DNA of 64,000 bases from Faecalicatena faecalis (lineage in GTDB: Bacteria; Bacillota; Clostridia; Lachnospirales; Lachnospiraceae): NCBI RefSeq assembly GCF_012524165.2, contig NZ_JABACJ020000007.1:144435-208434 (forward strand), read 5' to 3'. The position numbers and the translations under genes were made by a program. Below the pieces are notes generated by a model that searched no databases, was not told the DNA's origin, and worked only from the letters and a program-made list of their open reading frames with translations. The first letter of the stretch is position 1, and the number at the start of each line of letters is the position of its first letter. This document shows, piece by piece, positions 52,896 through 62,473 of the stretch.

Positions 52896-53798
52896 CTAAT
52901 ATTCCCAGTCTGTTTTACCAAGTTTCAACTGCACCAATGAAATAACCAGTATGATTCCCAGCATGACTACTGCCATCGCAGATGCATATCCCATCTGTGA
53001 ATACCTGAATGCATAATTGTATATATTCAGCCCGATTACATTCGTTCCATTATCAGGGCCGCCCTGAGTCATGATCTGTACTTGAGCGAATACTTGGAAA
53101 TAAGAAATACTTGTCATGATACCAACAAACATCATATTTCTTGCCATCAATGGAAGTGTAATCTTAAAGAACCGGTAAACACTGTTCGCACCATCTATTT
53201 GTGCTGCCTCCAAAAAAGTAGCTGGAATACTGTCCAGACCTGCCATAATAATGACAAGATTATATCCTAAGTCGCACCATAATGTCACAACCACAATACA
53301 CATAAGAGCTGTACGTGTATCATTCAGCCAGTTGACTGGACTTCCCATCCCCAAAAGCATCAATACTTGATTGATAATACCATTGGCAGGATCAAACATG
53401 ATCAGCCACACATAACATACTGCTACCATAGGAACAACGGCTGGGAGAAAGAACCAGCCTCTGAAAAATCCTCTTAGCTTCGTTTTTTTCAATGATTTCA
53501 CCAGAACCGCCAGGAATGTAGCAATACAAATATTCAATACAACAGCAATCACAACAAAAAATACTGTGTTTTTTAATGCACCTAAAAATTCCGAATCGTG
53601 AAACAGCATAACATAGTTTTTTATTCCTACAAATGGCGGGTGCGGAAAACCGTTGTAGTTAAAAAGCGACATGACCACGCTATAGATGATCGGTATTACA
53701 GAAAATACAAAAAAGAGAATCATAATTGGAGTCAAACCACAGATGATAAAGTTTCTCTGGGAACGTCCAGTGCCTTTTTTCCGTCTTTCCTTCTTCAC
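52896..53798 (-). CDS. ABC sugar transporter permease, MalF-like
   Basis: A 300-residue permease with six spans and EAA loop EAAQIDGANSVYRFFKITLP. It starts at GTG/ATG region 53798 behind TTAAGGAGG. It forms the heteromeric channel with the MalG-like protein. Between it and the binding-protein gene is a stable hairpin. Confidence 0.93.
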   Translation of the reverse strand: MKKERRKKGTGRSQRNFIICGLTPIMILFFVFSVIPIIYSVVMSLFNYNGFPHPPFVGIKNYVMLFHDSEFLGALKNTVFFVVIAVVLNICIATFLAVLVKSLKKTKLRGFFRGWFFLPAVVPMVAVCYVWLIMFDPANGIINQVLMLLGMGSPVNWLNDTRTALMCIVVVTLWCDLGYNLVIIMAGLDSIPATFLEAAQIDGANSVYRFFKITLPLMARNMMFVGIMTSISYFQVFAQVQIMTQGGPDNGTNVIGLNIYNYAFRYSQMGYASAMAVVMLGIILVISLVQLKLGKTDWEY

Positions 53799-53820
53799 TT
53801 CTGTCCCTCCTTAAGGAGGA

Positions 53821-53844
53821 GGATATGGCACTCCCGCCATATCC
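53821..53844 (-). other. Intercistronic hairpin after the binding-protein gene
   Basis: GGATATGGC/GCCATATCC, nine perfect pairs with a six-base loop, between the binding-protein stop and the permease start. Such hairpins often protect the upstream message and reduce downstream expression, giving more binding protein than permease. Confidence 0.7.
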
Positions 53845-53853
53845 CCCCTTTGT

Positions 53854-55170
53854 TTATTTGGACTGCGCAATCAATTCATCAATATGCGCATTAATATCCT
53901 TTTCCATCTGTGCCAGTGCCTCGTCCGTTGTCACCTTTCCAGCGGTTGCTTTATCAAATGTATCTAACATGGTTTTCTTTACAAAATCCATATCCTGCAC
54001 AGGTCCTACACTATTTGCGTACTGCAGATACTGATACTGGTCCTTCACTCTGACATTTGCCTCATTTTCCATATAGGTCGGATCATCGATCACTTCCTGA
54101 AGAGATGAGATTGTACCTGTCCCAAGGTTAAATTCTTTCTCAACTTCTGGCTGCATACAATATTCGATGAACTGCCATGCTGCATCCTTATTGCTGCTGT
54201 TCTCTGAAACTACATACGCCCAGCCTGCTTCCACTACGAAATATGGAATATCTCCTGCTACAGGAGGCATGAAAGTAAACGCCCAGTCTTTATTGCCAAG
54301 CTCGTCCCCCACTGCTGATGCCCAGGAACCTTTTACGAGCTGTGCTGCCTTATTTGCGAAGAAATACTGCTCTGTCGGCATTTTTTCTGTAATATGTTTT
54401 GTGTCTGTCACTTTGTTTACTGTCACAAGGTCCACCAGCTTCTGCCAGGATTCCTTGGCCTCATCGCTTGTCAATACCATTTGGGTCTGTTCCTCATTCC
54501 AAAAACTTCCCCCGTGCTGAAGAATCCAAGAAAGGAAAAGTGCTGCGAAGTTATCGCCATTATGGAACTCTAAACCACCATATTCCTGTACATCACCATT
54601 GTATTTTGCCTGATATTCAGCAACCTTTAAGACATCTTCAAAAGTAGCTGGTGCACCCTCTACCCCTGCTTCCTTTACTTTATCAGGATAATAGAATAAT
54701 CCGTACTCTACATTCATCTCTATTGGTACACCATAATATTTTCCATCCTTTGCATAGCCGTCGATCGCACCCTGGAGATAATCTGTCTCAAACTTAGAAG
54801 CCATCTCATCTGGCACTTCTGCTAAAAGACCCTGATTAATATAAGTAGGCATCCATGCACCAAATCCCTGAATGATGTCCGGCTCATTGCCTGCTGTAAA
54901 TGCTGCTTTCATCTTCTGACTCATCGCATCATATGGGAACGTCTGTACATTCACCTTTATTCCAGTTTCCTTTTCAAAGTTTTCTGCTATTTTCTTTGTT
55001 TCTTTTACGAATGCTTCCCCATTGTGCATCCAAAGGTTCAATTCTTTTGAATCCTTCTTAGAATCTCCTGTTGAACTATCTTTTCCACTCCCGCATCCTG
55101 TAAGTATAGTTCCCGCAAGCATAGCTGCTGCAAGTACGAATGATAACACTCTTTTCTTTCCGTTTTTCAT
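53854..55170 (-). CDS. Extracellular sugar-binding lipoprotein
   Basis: ATG at 55170 follows AAAGGAGG. The 438-residue protein begins with a lipoprotein signal: KKR, a hydrophobic stretch and the lipobox LTGCG, so the Cys at about residue 25 is lipid-anchored. The rest is a family 1 solute-binding protein with MalE-like features (ENFEKETGIKVNVQTFPYD, and GKYYGVPIEMNVE). It captures an oligosaccharide outside the cell for the two permeases. Confidence 0.95.
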   Translation of the reverse strand: MKNGKKRVLSFVLAAAMLAGTILTGCGSGKDSSTGDSKKDSKELNLWMHNGEAFVKETKKIAENFEKETGIKVNVQTFPYDAMSQKMKAAFTAGNEPDIIQGFGAWMPTYINQGLLAEVPDEMASKFETDYLQGAIDGYAKDGKYYGVPIEMNVEYGLFYYPDKVKEAGVEGAPATFEDVLKVAEYQAKYNGDVQEYGGLEFHNGDNFAALFLSWILQHGGSFWNEEQTQMVLTSDEAKESWQKLVDLVTVNKVTDTKHITEKMPTEQYFFANKAAQLVKGSWASAVGDELGNKDWAFTFMPPVAGDIPYFVVEAGWAYVVSENSSNKDAAWQFIEYCMQPEVEKEFNLGTGTISSLQEVIDDPTYMENEANVRVKDQYQYLQYANSVGPVQDMDFVKKTMLDTFDKATAGKVTTDEALAQMEKDINAHIDELIAQSK

Positions 55171-55193
55171 AATAATCCTCCTTTTCTGAATCC

Positions 55194-56984
55194 CTAATGG
55201 CACTTTTCATTAAAAAAAATCCCGGCCCGTGCCTCATTAATTTCCCGGATTTTTTCTGGCTCCACTTTAAACTTTCTTTCTTCCGTCAGAAGCCCATTGA
55301 TTTCCTGCTGTACATCTGTTAGTTGTGTATAGCAGTATCCACATACATAGGGAAGCTTCTTAACCGACAGTGTAACCTTTTGGAACCGTTCGATGAACTC
55401 ATCTGCACTTTTTACCTTATTTCCATACCCCCATCCTTGTGTTCCTTCCTGCTCAAAAGCAATCCCGCCAAACTCGCTGATCATGACCGGCTGACCCTGG
55501 TAAGAAAACCCTTCTGCAAAAGCATTCCGGTAATTATTGTGATAAAATTCCCCTGATAAAACAGAGTCCTTATATTGCATATACTTTTCAAACATCCGCT
55601 CTCCATCTTCTTCGTAATCATGCAGAGTAATGATATCTGAAATCGTATGCTCCCACCCATCATTCACGATGACCGGCCGCATAGAATCCACACATTTTGT
55701 TAGATGGTAGACCATTTGTGAAAAGCTCTGCTGCTTTTTATCCCTGCCTATCTCCATCATTCCCCAGGATTCATTTAAAGGGGTCCATACGATGATCGAT
55801 GGATGATTATAATTCTGCTCCACAATTTCGAGCCACTGTGTACAGAACCCTGCAACTGCCTCGCTCGAATATTTATAGAAAGAAGGGGCTTCTTCCCATA
55901 CAAGCAGACCTTTTACATCACACCAATATAAAAATCTCTCATTTTCTGTCTTTTGATGCTTTCTTACCCCGTTATATCCAAGACTTATGACCCGTTCAAT
56001 ATCTAAAAGCAGTGCCTCATCTCCCTTTGGTGTCAGACCACTTTCCTTCCAATACCCTTGATCTAAAATCAACCTTTGGTAAAGCGGTTCGCCATTTAAT
56101 AAAATATTATTTCCCTTAATTCTGATCTCCCTCATTCCAAAATAAGAGCTGACGTGGTCCATCAGTTCTCCATTTACATAAAGTTTGATATCCAGATCAT
56201 AGAGACTAGGATGCTGCGGTGCCCAAAGTGCAATGCCCCATTCATTGACTGTCTTGTCATAGACGTCGATTCCTATTTCAAGCTTTCCTTCTCGTACCAT
56301 GCTCCTGATGCTATTTATCCTTTTCCCCTGGTAGCTCACAGTACATTCTGCTTCAATCCGATTCTGTATACCAGAAACGCTCAGCTCTAATTCCAACTTA
56401 TGTCCTGCAATGTCTGGTGTCATCTTTAGATTAGAAATATAACTCTCTGGAACCATCTCTGCCCACACACTTTTCCAGATTCCTGTTGTCTGAACATACC
56501 AACAACCATAACTATCCTTAAGCCACCTCTGCTTTCCCCTCATCTGTTCTTCTGATAAGCTGTCAGAAACCCTGACACAGATATTTAAAACTTCAGTCTC
56601 TGAATGTTCTCCCAAATCAAAACTGAATCTTGAATACCCACCTGAGTGTTCTCCAATCAAACGTCCATTCACCCAGACCTTTGTCTGATAATCACAGCCT
56701 TCAAAATGTAATATCAGATGAGTATCCGGCCGGTACCATCCTGAAAGTTCTATTTTCTTCCAATACCACACTATTGAATGATATTCAGTATCTGCTATGC
56801 CACTTTCAGATGTTTCATAAGTGAATGGGACTAGGATTTCTTGATCTGATGATTGTTTTGTATACCATTGACTTCTTTCGCCAATATCAGCATCATCAAA
56901 AGCGAACCCCCATTTTCCATCCAACATCAAATGGCCTTCTCTCACCATCTGCGGCCGCGGATAACCACCTATTGTCTTAACCAT
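55194..56984 (-). CDS. Family 2 glycoside hydrolase
   Basis: A 596-residue cytoplasmic enzyme (no signal peptide). It shows the GH2 order: jelly-roll sugar-binding domain (GKWGFAFDD, later VWVNGRLIGEHSGGYSRF), an Ig-like middle, and a TIM barrel with acid/base Glu in WTPLNESWG (about residue 405) and nucleophile in MISEFGG (about 502). Family members are beta-galactosidases, glucuronidases or mannosidases. As it is first in the operon and the GH4 partner has the glucuronidase-like motif, it probably acts on an imported uronic-acid-containing or galactosyl glycan. Confidence 0.92.
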   Translation of the reverse strand: MVKTIGGYPRPQMVREGHLMLDGKWGFAFDDADIGERSQWYTKQSSDQEILVPFTYETSESGIADTEYHSIVWYWKKIELSGWYRPDTHLILHFEGCDYQTKVWVNGRLIGEHSGGYSRFSFDLGEHSETEVLNICVRVSDSLSEEQMRGKQRWLKDSYGCWYVQTTGIWKSVWAEMVPESYISNLKMTPDIAGHKLELELSVSGIQNRIEAECTVSYQGKRINSIRSMVREGKLEIGIDVYDKTVNEWGIALWAPQHPSLYDLDIKLYVNGELMDHVSSYFGMREIRIKGNNILLNGEPLYQRLILDQGYWKESGLTPKGDEALLLDIERVISLGYNGVRKHQKTENERFLYWCDVKGLLVWEEAPSFYKYSSEAVAGFCTQWLEIVEQNYNHPSIIVWTPLNESWGMMEIGRDKKQQSFSQMVYHLTKCVDSMRPVIVNDGWEHTISDIITLHDYEEDGERMFEKYMQYKDSVLSGEFYHNNYRNAFAEGFSYQGQPVMISEFGGIAFEQEGTQGWGYGNKVKSADEFIERFQKVTLSVKKLPYVCGYCYTQLTDVQQEINGLLTEERKFKVEPEKIREINEARAGIFFNEKCH

Positions 56985-57350
56985 TCAGGCTCCTCCTTTA
57001 GATTGTATTGTTATTTTAATACCATTTATTCTTCCCAGGAACATTTTTATCAAAATTGGTATTATTATCATATAATAACTTTTTGGTTTTTTCAACGTTT
57101 CGATGTTTTATTTTTTATTTTTATAATATTTACACAAATTTCAACTTTCGTTTTTATTCATTATCACAGTTTTTTATTTTTTGATTGTTAATTAGAATCA
57201 TTTGTTATATTATTTAATTACCATTTTGTATTTTTATTTTTCTCATTTCGTGTTTTTACATTGAAATAATACAAATATTTGTTTTATAATATTTATAACA
57301 ATATTAGAACATATCAAAATATAGTGAAATAATAAAAGGAGAGCTAGCAA
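56985..57350. promoter_or_regulatory. Divergent control region of the glycan locus
   Basis: AT-rich, 366 bases. TTGAAA (57261-57266) and TATAAT (57285-57290), 18 bases apart, form a good promoter for the GntR gene. AATACCATTT (57018-57027) and AAATTGGTATT (57053-57063) are an inverted pair and could be a GntR operator near the GH2 start. Confidence 0.55.
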
Positions 57351-58076
57351 ATGAATCAGGTAAACGAAGAAGCGAAAAGTAATTATAAGTATTCTCAACT
57401 TTATGATATTTTGCTTTCCAAGATTACTTCTGGTATCTGGAAACCTAATGACAAGATGCCTACAGAAAGAGAACTTTGCCAACGTTATAATGTCAGCCGG
57501 ATTACTGTCCGGGATACACTTGACAGATTATCCAAAGACGGATATATCTACAGAAAACAAGGGAAAGGCACTTTTGTAGCAGTACGCCAGATTGAACAGA
57601 AGCTGACCAAATTCTATACTCTCAGAGAAGAATTTGAAGCAAAAGGAATTGAACACACAAATAAGATTCTATCATTTCAGACACTAAAGGCACTTGGTAA
57701 GGTAAAAAAGAACCTGAATCTGGAAAATGAGGACACCGTCTATGAATTAATTCGCTGTCTATATGCAGATAAAGTCCCTTATGCTATTGAGGTTTCCTAT
57801 ATTCCAACTAAGCTTTATCCTGAAATGACACGTGACCTCATTCGTGAAAAAGGACTCTATGGAAGTATGCAATTTTTTAATATCATTCCAGAGCGTGCTA
57901 CTGAAAATCTTCGTGCAGTAAAACTTTCAAAGGAAGATGCATTGACATTGGGAGTAAAGAAGCAGGATACTGCCATTCGAATCGAAAGAACTACATATTC
58001 TTTTGATTCTATCATTGAATACACTATAACAACTGTAAAAGGAGATTCTTTTTATTATACCGTTGAATTGAGCTAG
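57351..58076 (+). CDS. GntR-family regulator with UTRA domain
   Basis: A 241-residue regulator. The winged helix-turn-helix is at residues 10-75 (MPTERELCQRYNVSRITVRD, then GYIYRKQGKGTFVA), followed by the UTRA ligand domain which binds sugar phosphates. Next to and divergent from the glycan operon, and followed 28 bases later by the kinase gene, so it most likely represses the whole locus until an intermediate binds. Confidence 0.93.
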   Translation: MNQVNEEAKSNYKYSQLYDILLSKITSGIWKPNDKMPTERELCQRYNVSRITVRDTLDRLSKDGYIYRKQGKGTFVAVRQIEQKLTKFYTLREEFEAKGIEHTNKILSFQTLKALGKVKKNLNLENEDTVYELIRCLYADKVPYAIEVSYIPTKLYPEMTRDLIREKGLYGSMQFFNIIPERATENLRAVKLSKEDALTLGVKKQDTAIRIERTTYSFDSIIEYTITTVKGDSFYYTVELS

Positions 58077-58104
58077 AGTTTATAATATAAGGAGGAAACA
58101 CGAC

Positions 58105-59070
58105 ATGCAATATCTACTGAGCATGGATGGCGGAGGTACAAAAACAAAATGGCTTCTTACCGATACCTTCGGAAACAAAATCGATACCCTGCTGGAAACA
58201 GGATGTTCTCATCCTCAAATAGGGGTGAAACAAGTCTGCCTGTCAATACAGTGCGCTGTGAATGAGCTATTAGAACGAAACCATGCTCTCATTCAAAATC
58301 TCGCCGGTATCTGTCTGGGAGTCCCTTGTTATGGAGAAGTTCCAGATGCAGACCGCTATATTTTTAAATATCTTTCCTCCTGTTTTGAGAATCTTCCCCT
58401 TACTATCTGTAATGATGTAGAATTAGGATTCTGGGGTGCTCAGCCAGAGGGACGCGGCATCCATCTCGTAGCTGGGACAGGAGCGATCGCCTACGCCAGG
58501 AATCCATCTTCTTCCCAAGCTGCAAGATGTAATGGCTGGCACTATCTCCTTTCAGATGAGGGTTCTGGATACTGGCTGGGAATGCTTGCAATCTCACTTT
58601 ATTTAAAAGAAGATGATGGACGTATAGAAAAGGGAGCACTACACGATATAGTTTCTGTAGAACTTGGTATCCAAAACGCACTGGACATGACCCTGTATTA
58701 CGATTCTCATTTAGCTGGAAAAAGAAAAGAAATAGCTGCACTACAAGAACTTCTTTCCAAAGCAGCAAAAAAGGGGGATCAAGCGGCAATACAAGCCTAT
58801 CAGACTGCTGCCCATGAACTTGCCCTTTCTGCATCTGCCCTGAAAAACAAATTGTTTCCAGACTGCAGTTCTATTTCAGTCTCCTATTCTGGTGGCATTT
58901 TTAAAAATGGCAGGCTTATTTTTGATGCGCTTGATAAAGAATTAAAAAGGGATGGCCTGTATCGGACATCCCCTATACTCTCTCCTGAATTTGGTGGTAT
59001 TTGGCTTGCTGCAAAAAGCTGCCATCTTGACTCCCCCAATCTTTTATCACGATTGAAAGAGCAACAGTAG
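58105..59070 (+). CDS. BadF/BadG/BcrA-type sugar kinase, NAGK-like
   Basis: A 321-residue ASKHA kinase. The phosphate loop MDGGGTKTKWLLTD is at residues 8-21 and the second one in HLVAGTGAIAYARN near 125, with WHYLLSDEGSGYWLG, the substrate-side motif of N-acetylglucosamine kinase-like proteins. It probably phosphorylates an amino sugar or other monosaccharide set free by the GH2 and GH4 enzymes, which the AgaS-like isomerase then handles. Behind a GGAGG site. Confidence 0.9.
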   Translation: MQYLLSMDGGGTKTKWLLTDTFGNKIDTLLETGCSHPQIGVKQVCLSIQCAVNELLERNHALIQNLAGICLGVPCYGEVPDADRYIFKYLSSCFENLPLTICNDVELGFWGAQPEGRGIHLVAGTGAIAYARNPSSSQAARCNGWHYLLSDEGSGYWLGMLAISLYLKEDDGRIEKGALHDIVSVELGIQNALDMTLYYDSHLAGKRKEIAALQELLSKAAKKGDQAAIQAYQTAAHELALSASALKNKLFPDCSSISVSYSGGIFKNGRLIFDALDKELKRDGLYRTSPILSPEFGGIWLAAKSCHLDSPNLLSRLKEQQ

Positions 59071-59108
59071 AACTTTACTCTATCAACAGCGTACTGTTCT
59101 CCAATAGA

Positions 59109-59879
59109 CTATAAATATTTTACTGCAACCATTGCGATTCCCAGGATAGATAAAACAACTCCTGTTGCTCTGTTCAAAGTCTTAGCCGGAGCCTTATTTG
59201 CGAATCTGGCCGCCACTCTTGCTCCAATCAATGTAAACAGGATACATAGAATCAATGCCGGTATATCCGGCAGACTGCCGCTGATAGAAAAGTGGGACAC
59301 TGCCCCGGTAAAAGCCGTGAAAGACATGATGAATACACTCGTACCCACAGCCGTCTTCAGTTCATATCCCAATATGCTCGTCAGCATAAGGAGCATCATC
59401 ATTCCGCCGCCAGCACCAATAAAACCACAAATGAACCCAATCACGATTCCACATAGTATTGATTGTATGATCTTCGTTTTCTTATCCTTTTCTTCCAGCT
59501 TTTCTTTTGTTGTCATAACTGGTCTTACGATAAACTTAATTCCCAAAAGCAGAGTCATGAAAACGGAAAATCCACCCATTGTCGTATTCGGAAGCAAAGA
59601 TGCAATATAGCTTCCTACCATAGTAAATACCAAGACTGTAAATAGCATGACAAGTCCATTCTTAATATCCAAATTCTTGTGCTTTCCATATGTATAGGCG
59701 GAAATAGCCGATGCCAGCACATCCGATGCAAGTGCAATCCCGACTGCTTCATATGCATCAAACCCCAAAAATGTAATCAGCATCGGTGAAATCACCGCCG
59801 CTGCTGATAGGCCTGCAAGGCCTGTCCCAATTCCGGCGCCCATTCCGGCAGCCAAACATACCAATATTTTTGCTATCAT
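59109..59879 (-). CDS. TauE/SafE-family sulfite/anion exporter
   Basis: A 256-residue protein with about eight spans. Two related halves each hold the family's Gly-rich membrane motif (AGMGAGIGTGLAGLSAA and GFICGFIGAGGGMMML). Proteins of this family move sulfite, sulfoacetate or other organosulfur anions. It overlaps nothing but follows the MarR gene with a one-base gap and is thus its likely target. Confidence 0.9.
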   Translation of the reverse strand: MIAKILVCLAAGMGAGIGTGLAGLSAAAVISPMLITFLGFDAYEAVGIALASDVLASAISAYTYGKHKNLDIKNGLVMLFTVLVFTMVGSYIASLLPNTTMGGFSVFMTLLLGIKFIVRPVMTTKEKLEEKDKKTKIIQSILCGIVIGFICGFIGAGGGMMMLLMLTSILGYELKTAVGTSVFIMSFTAFTGAVSHFSISGSLPDIPALILCILFTLIGARVAARFANKAPAKTLNRATGVVLSILGIAMVAVKYL

Positions 59880-59880
59880 T

Positions 59881-60324
59881 TTACTTTCCTCCCTGCTTGT
59901 CTATATTTAAATTTTCTGCCATCTTACGCATGATATTTTCAAACGTATCCAGTTCCTCCTCTGTGATGCCCTGAAACAAAATTCGCATGGCTGACTCCTG
60001 TGCTTTTCTTGCCTGCTCTACGACCTCTTTCGCTTCATCCTTAATGAGAAGCCGGCTGATACGACGATCAGATTCATCTTCCTGAATCGATAAATATCCA
60101 CGCTTTACAAGCAGATCAACTGCTTTCGATACATAGGATTTTGCGATATGCCTGAATTCCACGATTTCTTTTGCTGTGTTGTATTGCGGATTATTGTAAA
60201 CAAACAGTAGAACGTCTATCTCTACCTTCGTCATGCCGTTATCCGCGGCAAGCTGATTCATCCTGGTACTATAGGCCTTTTGTAATTGATTCGTGATAGA
60301 TAAAAATTCACTTGTCGTTAACAT
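59881..60324 (-). CDS. MarR-family regulator
   Basis: ATG at 60324 follows AAGGTG; the GTG at 60333 lies in that site. The 147-residue protein has a winged helix-turn-helix (IVEFRHIAKSYVSKAVDLLVKRGYLSI) with flanking dimer helices. It probably represses its own operon, including the TauE/SafE exporter; an inverted-repeat operator lies over the promoter. Confidence 0.92.
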   Translation of the reverse strand: MLTTSEFLSITNQLQKAYSTRMNQLAADNGMTKVEIDVLLFVYNNPQYNTAKEIVEFRHIAKSYVSKAVDLLVKRGYLSIQEDESDRRISRLLIKDEAKEVVEQARKAQESAMRILFQGITEEELDTFENIMRKMAENLNIDKQGGK

Positions 60325-60382
60325 AAATAACACCTTGCTTTCTGCTTTTATTTAAGATGACGCTCTGTGCCTCATTTCATTT

Positions 60383-60441
60383 AGTTCTTTTGTGAACTGT
60401 TCTTTCTTGAACTATTTTAGCATATAGCCAGTATATGTCAA
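60383..60441 (-). promoter_or_regulatory. Promoter and operator of the MarR-exporter operon
   Basis: TTGACA (60441-60436) and TAAAAT (60419-60414), 16 bases apart on the minus strand. Directly behind is AGTTC-N6-GAACT followed by GTTC-N6-GAACT (60383-60413), nested inverted repeats suited to a MarR dimer. Confidence 0.75.
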
Positions 60442-60538
60442 TAGCTTTTAGTAAATATCTTGCGAAACGGACGCATACTTTGCCTCCTATTTACAAATAA
60501 TAGCTTTGTACTAATTTTGTCATCTAAAGGAGACTATC

Positions 60539-60700
60539 ATGGAAGATTATACAAATATGCCTGGCAGAACCAATCCGGCGCGTACAATAGACCCTCATGA
60601 ACAGAAACAGACCGTAGAAGTCCCACAGGCAATGGAAACAAATGCAACAAACGTCATCCCGGATGAGGTTCCGAGACGCGATGGTCCTGGAGGAGAATAA
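60539..60700 (+). CDS. Small 53-residue hydrophilic protein
   Basis: ATG at 60539 lies six bases behind AAAGGAG; the frame of 53 codons ends with TAA at 60698. The product (MEDYTNMPGRTNPARTIDP at the start, PRRDGPGGE at the end) is polar and Pro-rich with no span or cysteine. Codon use resembles its neighbours. No family recognised; a terminator-like hairpin follows. It may be a real small gene. Confidence 0.6.
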   Translation: MEDYTNMPGRTNPARTIDPHEQKQTVEVPQAMETNATNVIPDEVPRRDGPGGE

Positions 60701-60757
60701 ATAGCAGAGACACTATCTGTCAGGCCTCCCTAATAAGACCAGACTCATAACACAATT

Positions 60758-60810
60758 AAAAAATACTCGGAAACCCTTCCTATTTTTTATAGATGGTACC
60801 GAGTATTTTT
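60758..60810 (+). terminator. Terminator after the 53-residue gene
   Basis: AAAATACTCGG/CCGAGTATTTT arms with a T run on the plus strand. Confidence 0.75.
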
Positions 60811-60964
60811 ATTGTGATAAAGCATTTGCCTGGAATACGCTCTTCCACTCCCTTAATGAGGTCGTTTATTGGTTACATATTTGCATGATAAGAAAACTAA
60901 AAAAACTCTTGAAATTTTATCTCAAAAGAGCTATAATAACAAAGGTTCGTCTGACGGACTATAG

Positions 60965-61037
60965 GCTGGAATAGCTCAGTTGGTAGAGCACTTCACTCGT
61001 AATGAAGGGGTCGTCGGTTCAAGTCCGATTTCCAGCT
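60965..61037 (+). tRNA. tRNA-Thr (anticodon CGT)
   Basis: Acceptor arms GCTGGAA and TTCCAGC pair perfectly, discriminator base T. The D arm is AGCTC...GAGC, the anticodon arm CTTCA/TGAAG with loop CTCGTAA (anticodon CGT, reading ACG), and the T arm GTCGG/CCGAT with TTCAAGT. CCA is not encoded. Confidence 0.95.
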
Positions 61038-61045
61038 TGATACTT

Positions 61046-61090
61046 AAACCGCCGCAAACTCAGTGTTTTCAAGGAGTTGCGGCGGTTTTT
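61046..61090 (+). terminator. Terminator downstream of tRNA-Thr
   Basis: AAACCGCCGCAA and TTGCGGCGGTTT arms followed by T's, nine bases after the tRNA. Part of its right arm (AAGGAGTTGCGGCGGTTTT, 61071-61089) recurs at 63438. Confidence 0.85.
61071..61089 (+). repeat. Left copy of a 19-bp direct repeat
   Basis: AAGGAGTTGCGGCGGTTTT, identical to 63438-63456. The two copies bracket the AT-rich segment. Confidence 0.8.
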
Positions 61091-61249
61091 GTGTATTTTT
61101 TAGTTCGAACGTACTTTCGAAAATTCCCCAGGAATACTCATAAAAACCAAGAAATTCTGGAAACTTTTAGTCAAAATTTAGTCAGATTTGACAGGCTCTC
61201 AGCCTGCTATTTTAAATGGATTGAGTTACCTTTTTAAATTGGATTTTAG

Positions 61250-62113
61250 TCAATCATCCCCAGGTAGAAAGTATCTCTTGTTGTCCGTAGCATAATATTG
61301 TTTTTCAAATTGTTCCATTGCTACATTTATAACATTATCAGATATTTCCACACAATCATTATCATCCTCCTGAATAATAATTGTACTTAATTCTTTTATT
61401 TTATCTTCCTCTGCTATATCTGTAAATAATAATTTTTCCTTCATACTTATGTAACTCATATCTTCCATTAAATATCCATCAGTATGTCTTTCTTTCAAAT
61501 ACTTATCATTATAACTAAAAAAAATATAACTATTAATTTGGGGAGGAAATACAATAAAATTCCTTATTCCTCTTTTTTTAATCTCAAATTCTATTCTTAT
61601 AGCAATCTCGTCGTAGATTTCAATATTTTGCTCTTTCGCGATATGAATTAAAAAACGCTTCTCTGACTCACTATAACTATCCACAGAAATATTCAATGGC
61701 AACACATACTTAATATATATTGGTTTGTCATAAAACCCTTTATCATCCCTCCCTGTTCCTTCTACTAAGATAGATAATACAGAATAACAATTGTAGTCTG
61801 GATTAAAAAAATCATCCCCTGTATTCACAATATAGTATTGTTCATTATTAGATTCATCAACAGCATTTTCTACATAACTAAGTACTGGTAACATTGCATT
61901 TTTCTGCAGTTCTAAGTTCGCTAGATTGATATCATTTGACTTATCAGATAAAACATTTGCAGTCTTAGATACTGAAACACTCACACAGGAAACTATGATT
62001 CCTGCTATAGTCAAAACTAACATTACTATCGTCTCAAAATATATTCTATTATTAAACAACCAATTTTTTATTGCTACATTTATTCTTCTTAATCTAAACT
62101 TAAAACGTCTCAT
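61250..62113 (-). CDS. Hypothetical membrane protein in the AT-rich segment
   Basis: ATG at 62113 behind GAAAGG is preferred to a TTG at 62182. The 287-residue product has a basic start (RRFKFRLRR), one hydrophobic helix (about 27-48, ETIVMLVLTIAGIIVSCVSV) and a mainly soluble, acidic, Asn- and Ile-rich C-terminal region. The gene is clearly more AT-rich than its left neighbours. No family recognised; the build resembles orphan membrane proteins of genomic islands. Confidence 0.6.
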   Translation of the reverse strand: MRRFKFRLRRINVAIKNWLFNNRIYFETIVMLVLTIAGIIVSCVSVSVSKTANVLSDKSNDINLANLELQKNAMLPVLSYVENAVDESNNEQYYIVNTGDDFFNPDYNCYSVLSILVEGTGRDDKGFYDKPIYIKYVLPLNISVDSYSESEKRFLIHIAKEQNIEIYDEIAIRIEFEIKKRGIRNFIVFPPQINSYIFFSYNDKYLKERHTDGYLMEDMSYISMKEKLLFTDIAEEDKIKELSTIIIQEDDNDCVEISDNVINVAMEQFEKQYYATDNKRYFLPGDD

Positions 62114-62473
62114 TTTACCTTTCAGACATTCCCGTAAAAGGCACCACGAATTTATTATATTCCCAATTCCTACATGATTCAACTAAAACTGATATCACCT
62201 TTCAAAATTAAGTATAGCAATCCCCCTTCTTTACATACCCATTCAAGCACTTTATTCTCCCTATACGCTCACTTAAATATATTACCAATAATATATTTCT
62301 CAATTGCGCACATCTTTATTTACTTTTATACGCACATGTGCTATCTTTGTCTCCTAGGTGGAAACAGAAATGGGAATCAGATGATATTGCTAAATACATT
62401 GAATTTATAAAGAAGGAATAATTAAATACAGTAATATCAAAGCTCTCAGTCCAAAATGAAAAGGAGAAATTCT
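62114..62473. other. AT-rich intergenic stretch with possible gene debris
   Basis: Between two divergent genes. A plus-strand frame ending with TAA at 62419-62421 encodes a tail reading WESDDIAKYIEFIKKE, which looks like a C-terminus without its gene. No clear promoter boxes were picked out in this AT-rich sequence. Confidence 0.35.

Noticed and set aside
60980..61237. An open frame starting inside the tRNA-Thr gene
   Set aside because: Its beginning is the tRNA sequence itself and it has no ribosome site; this is a well-known artefact.
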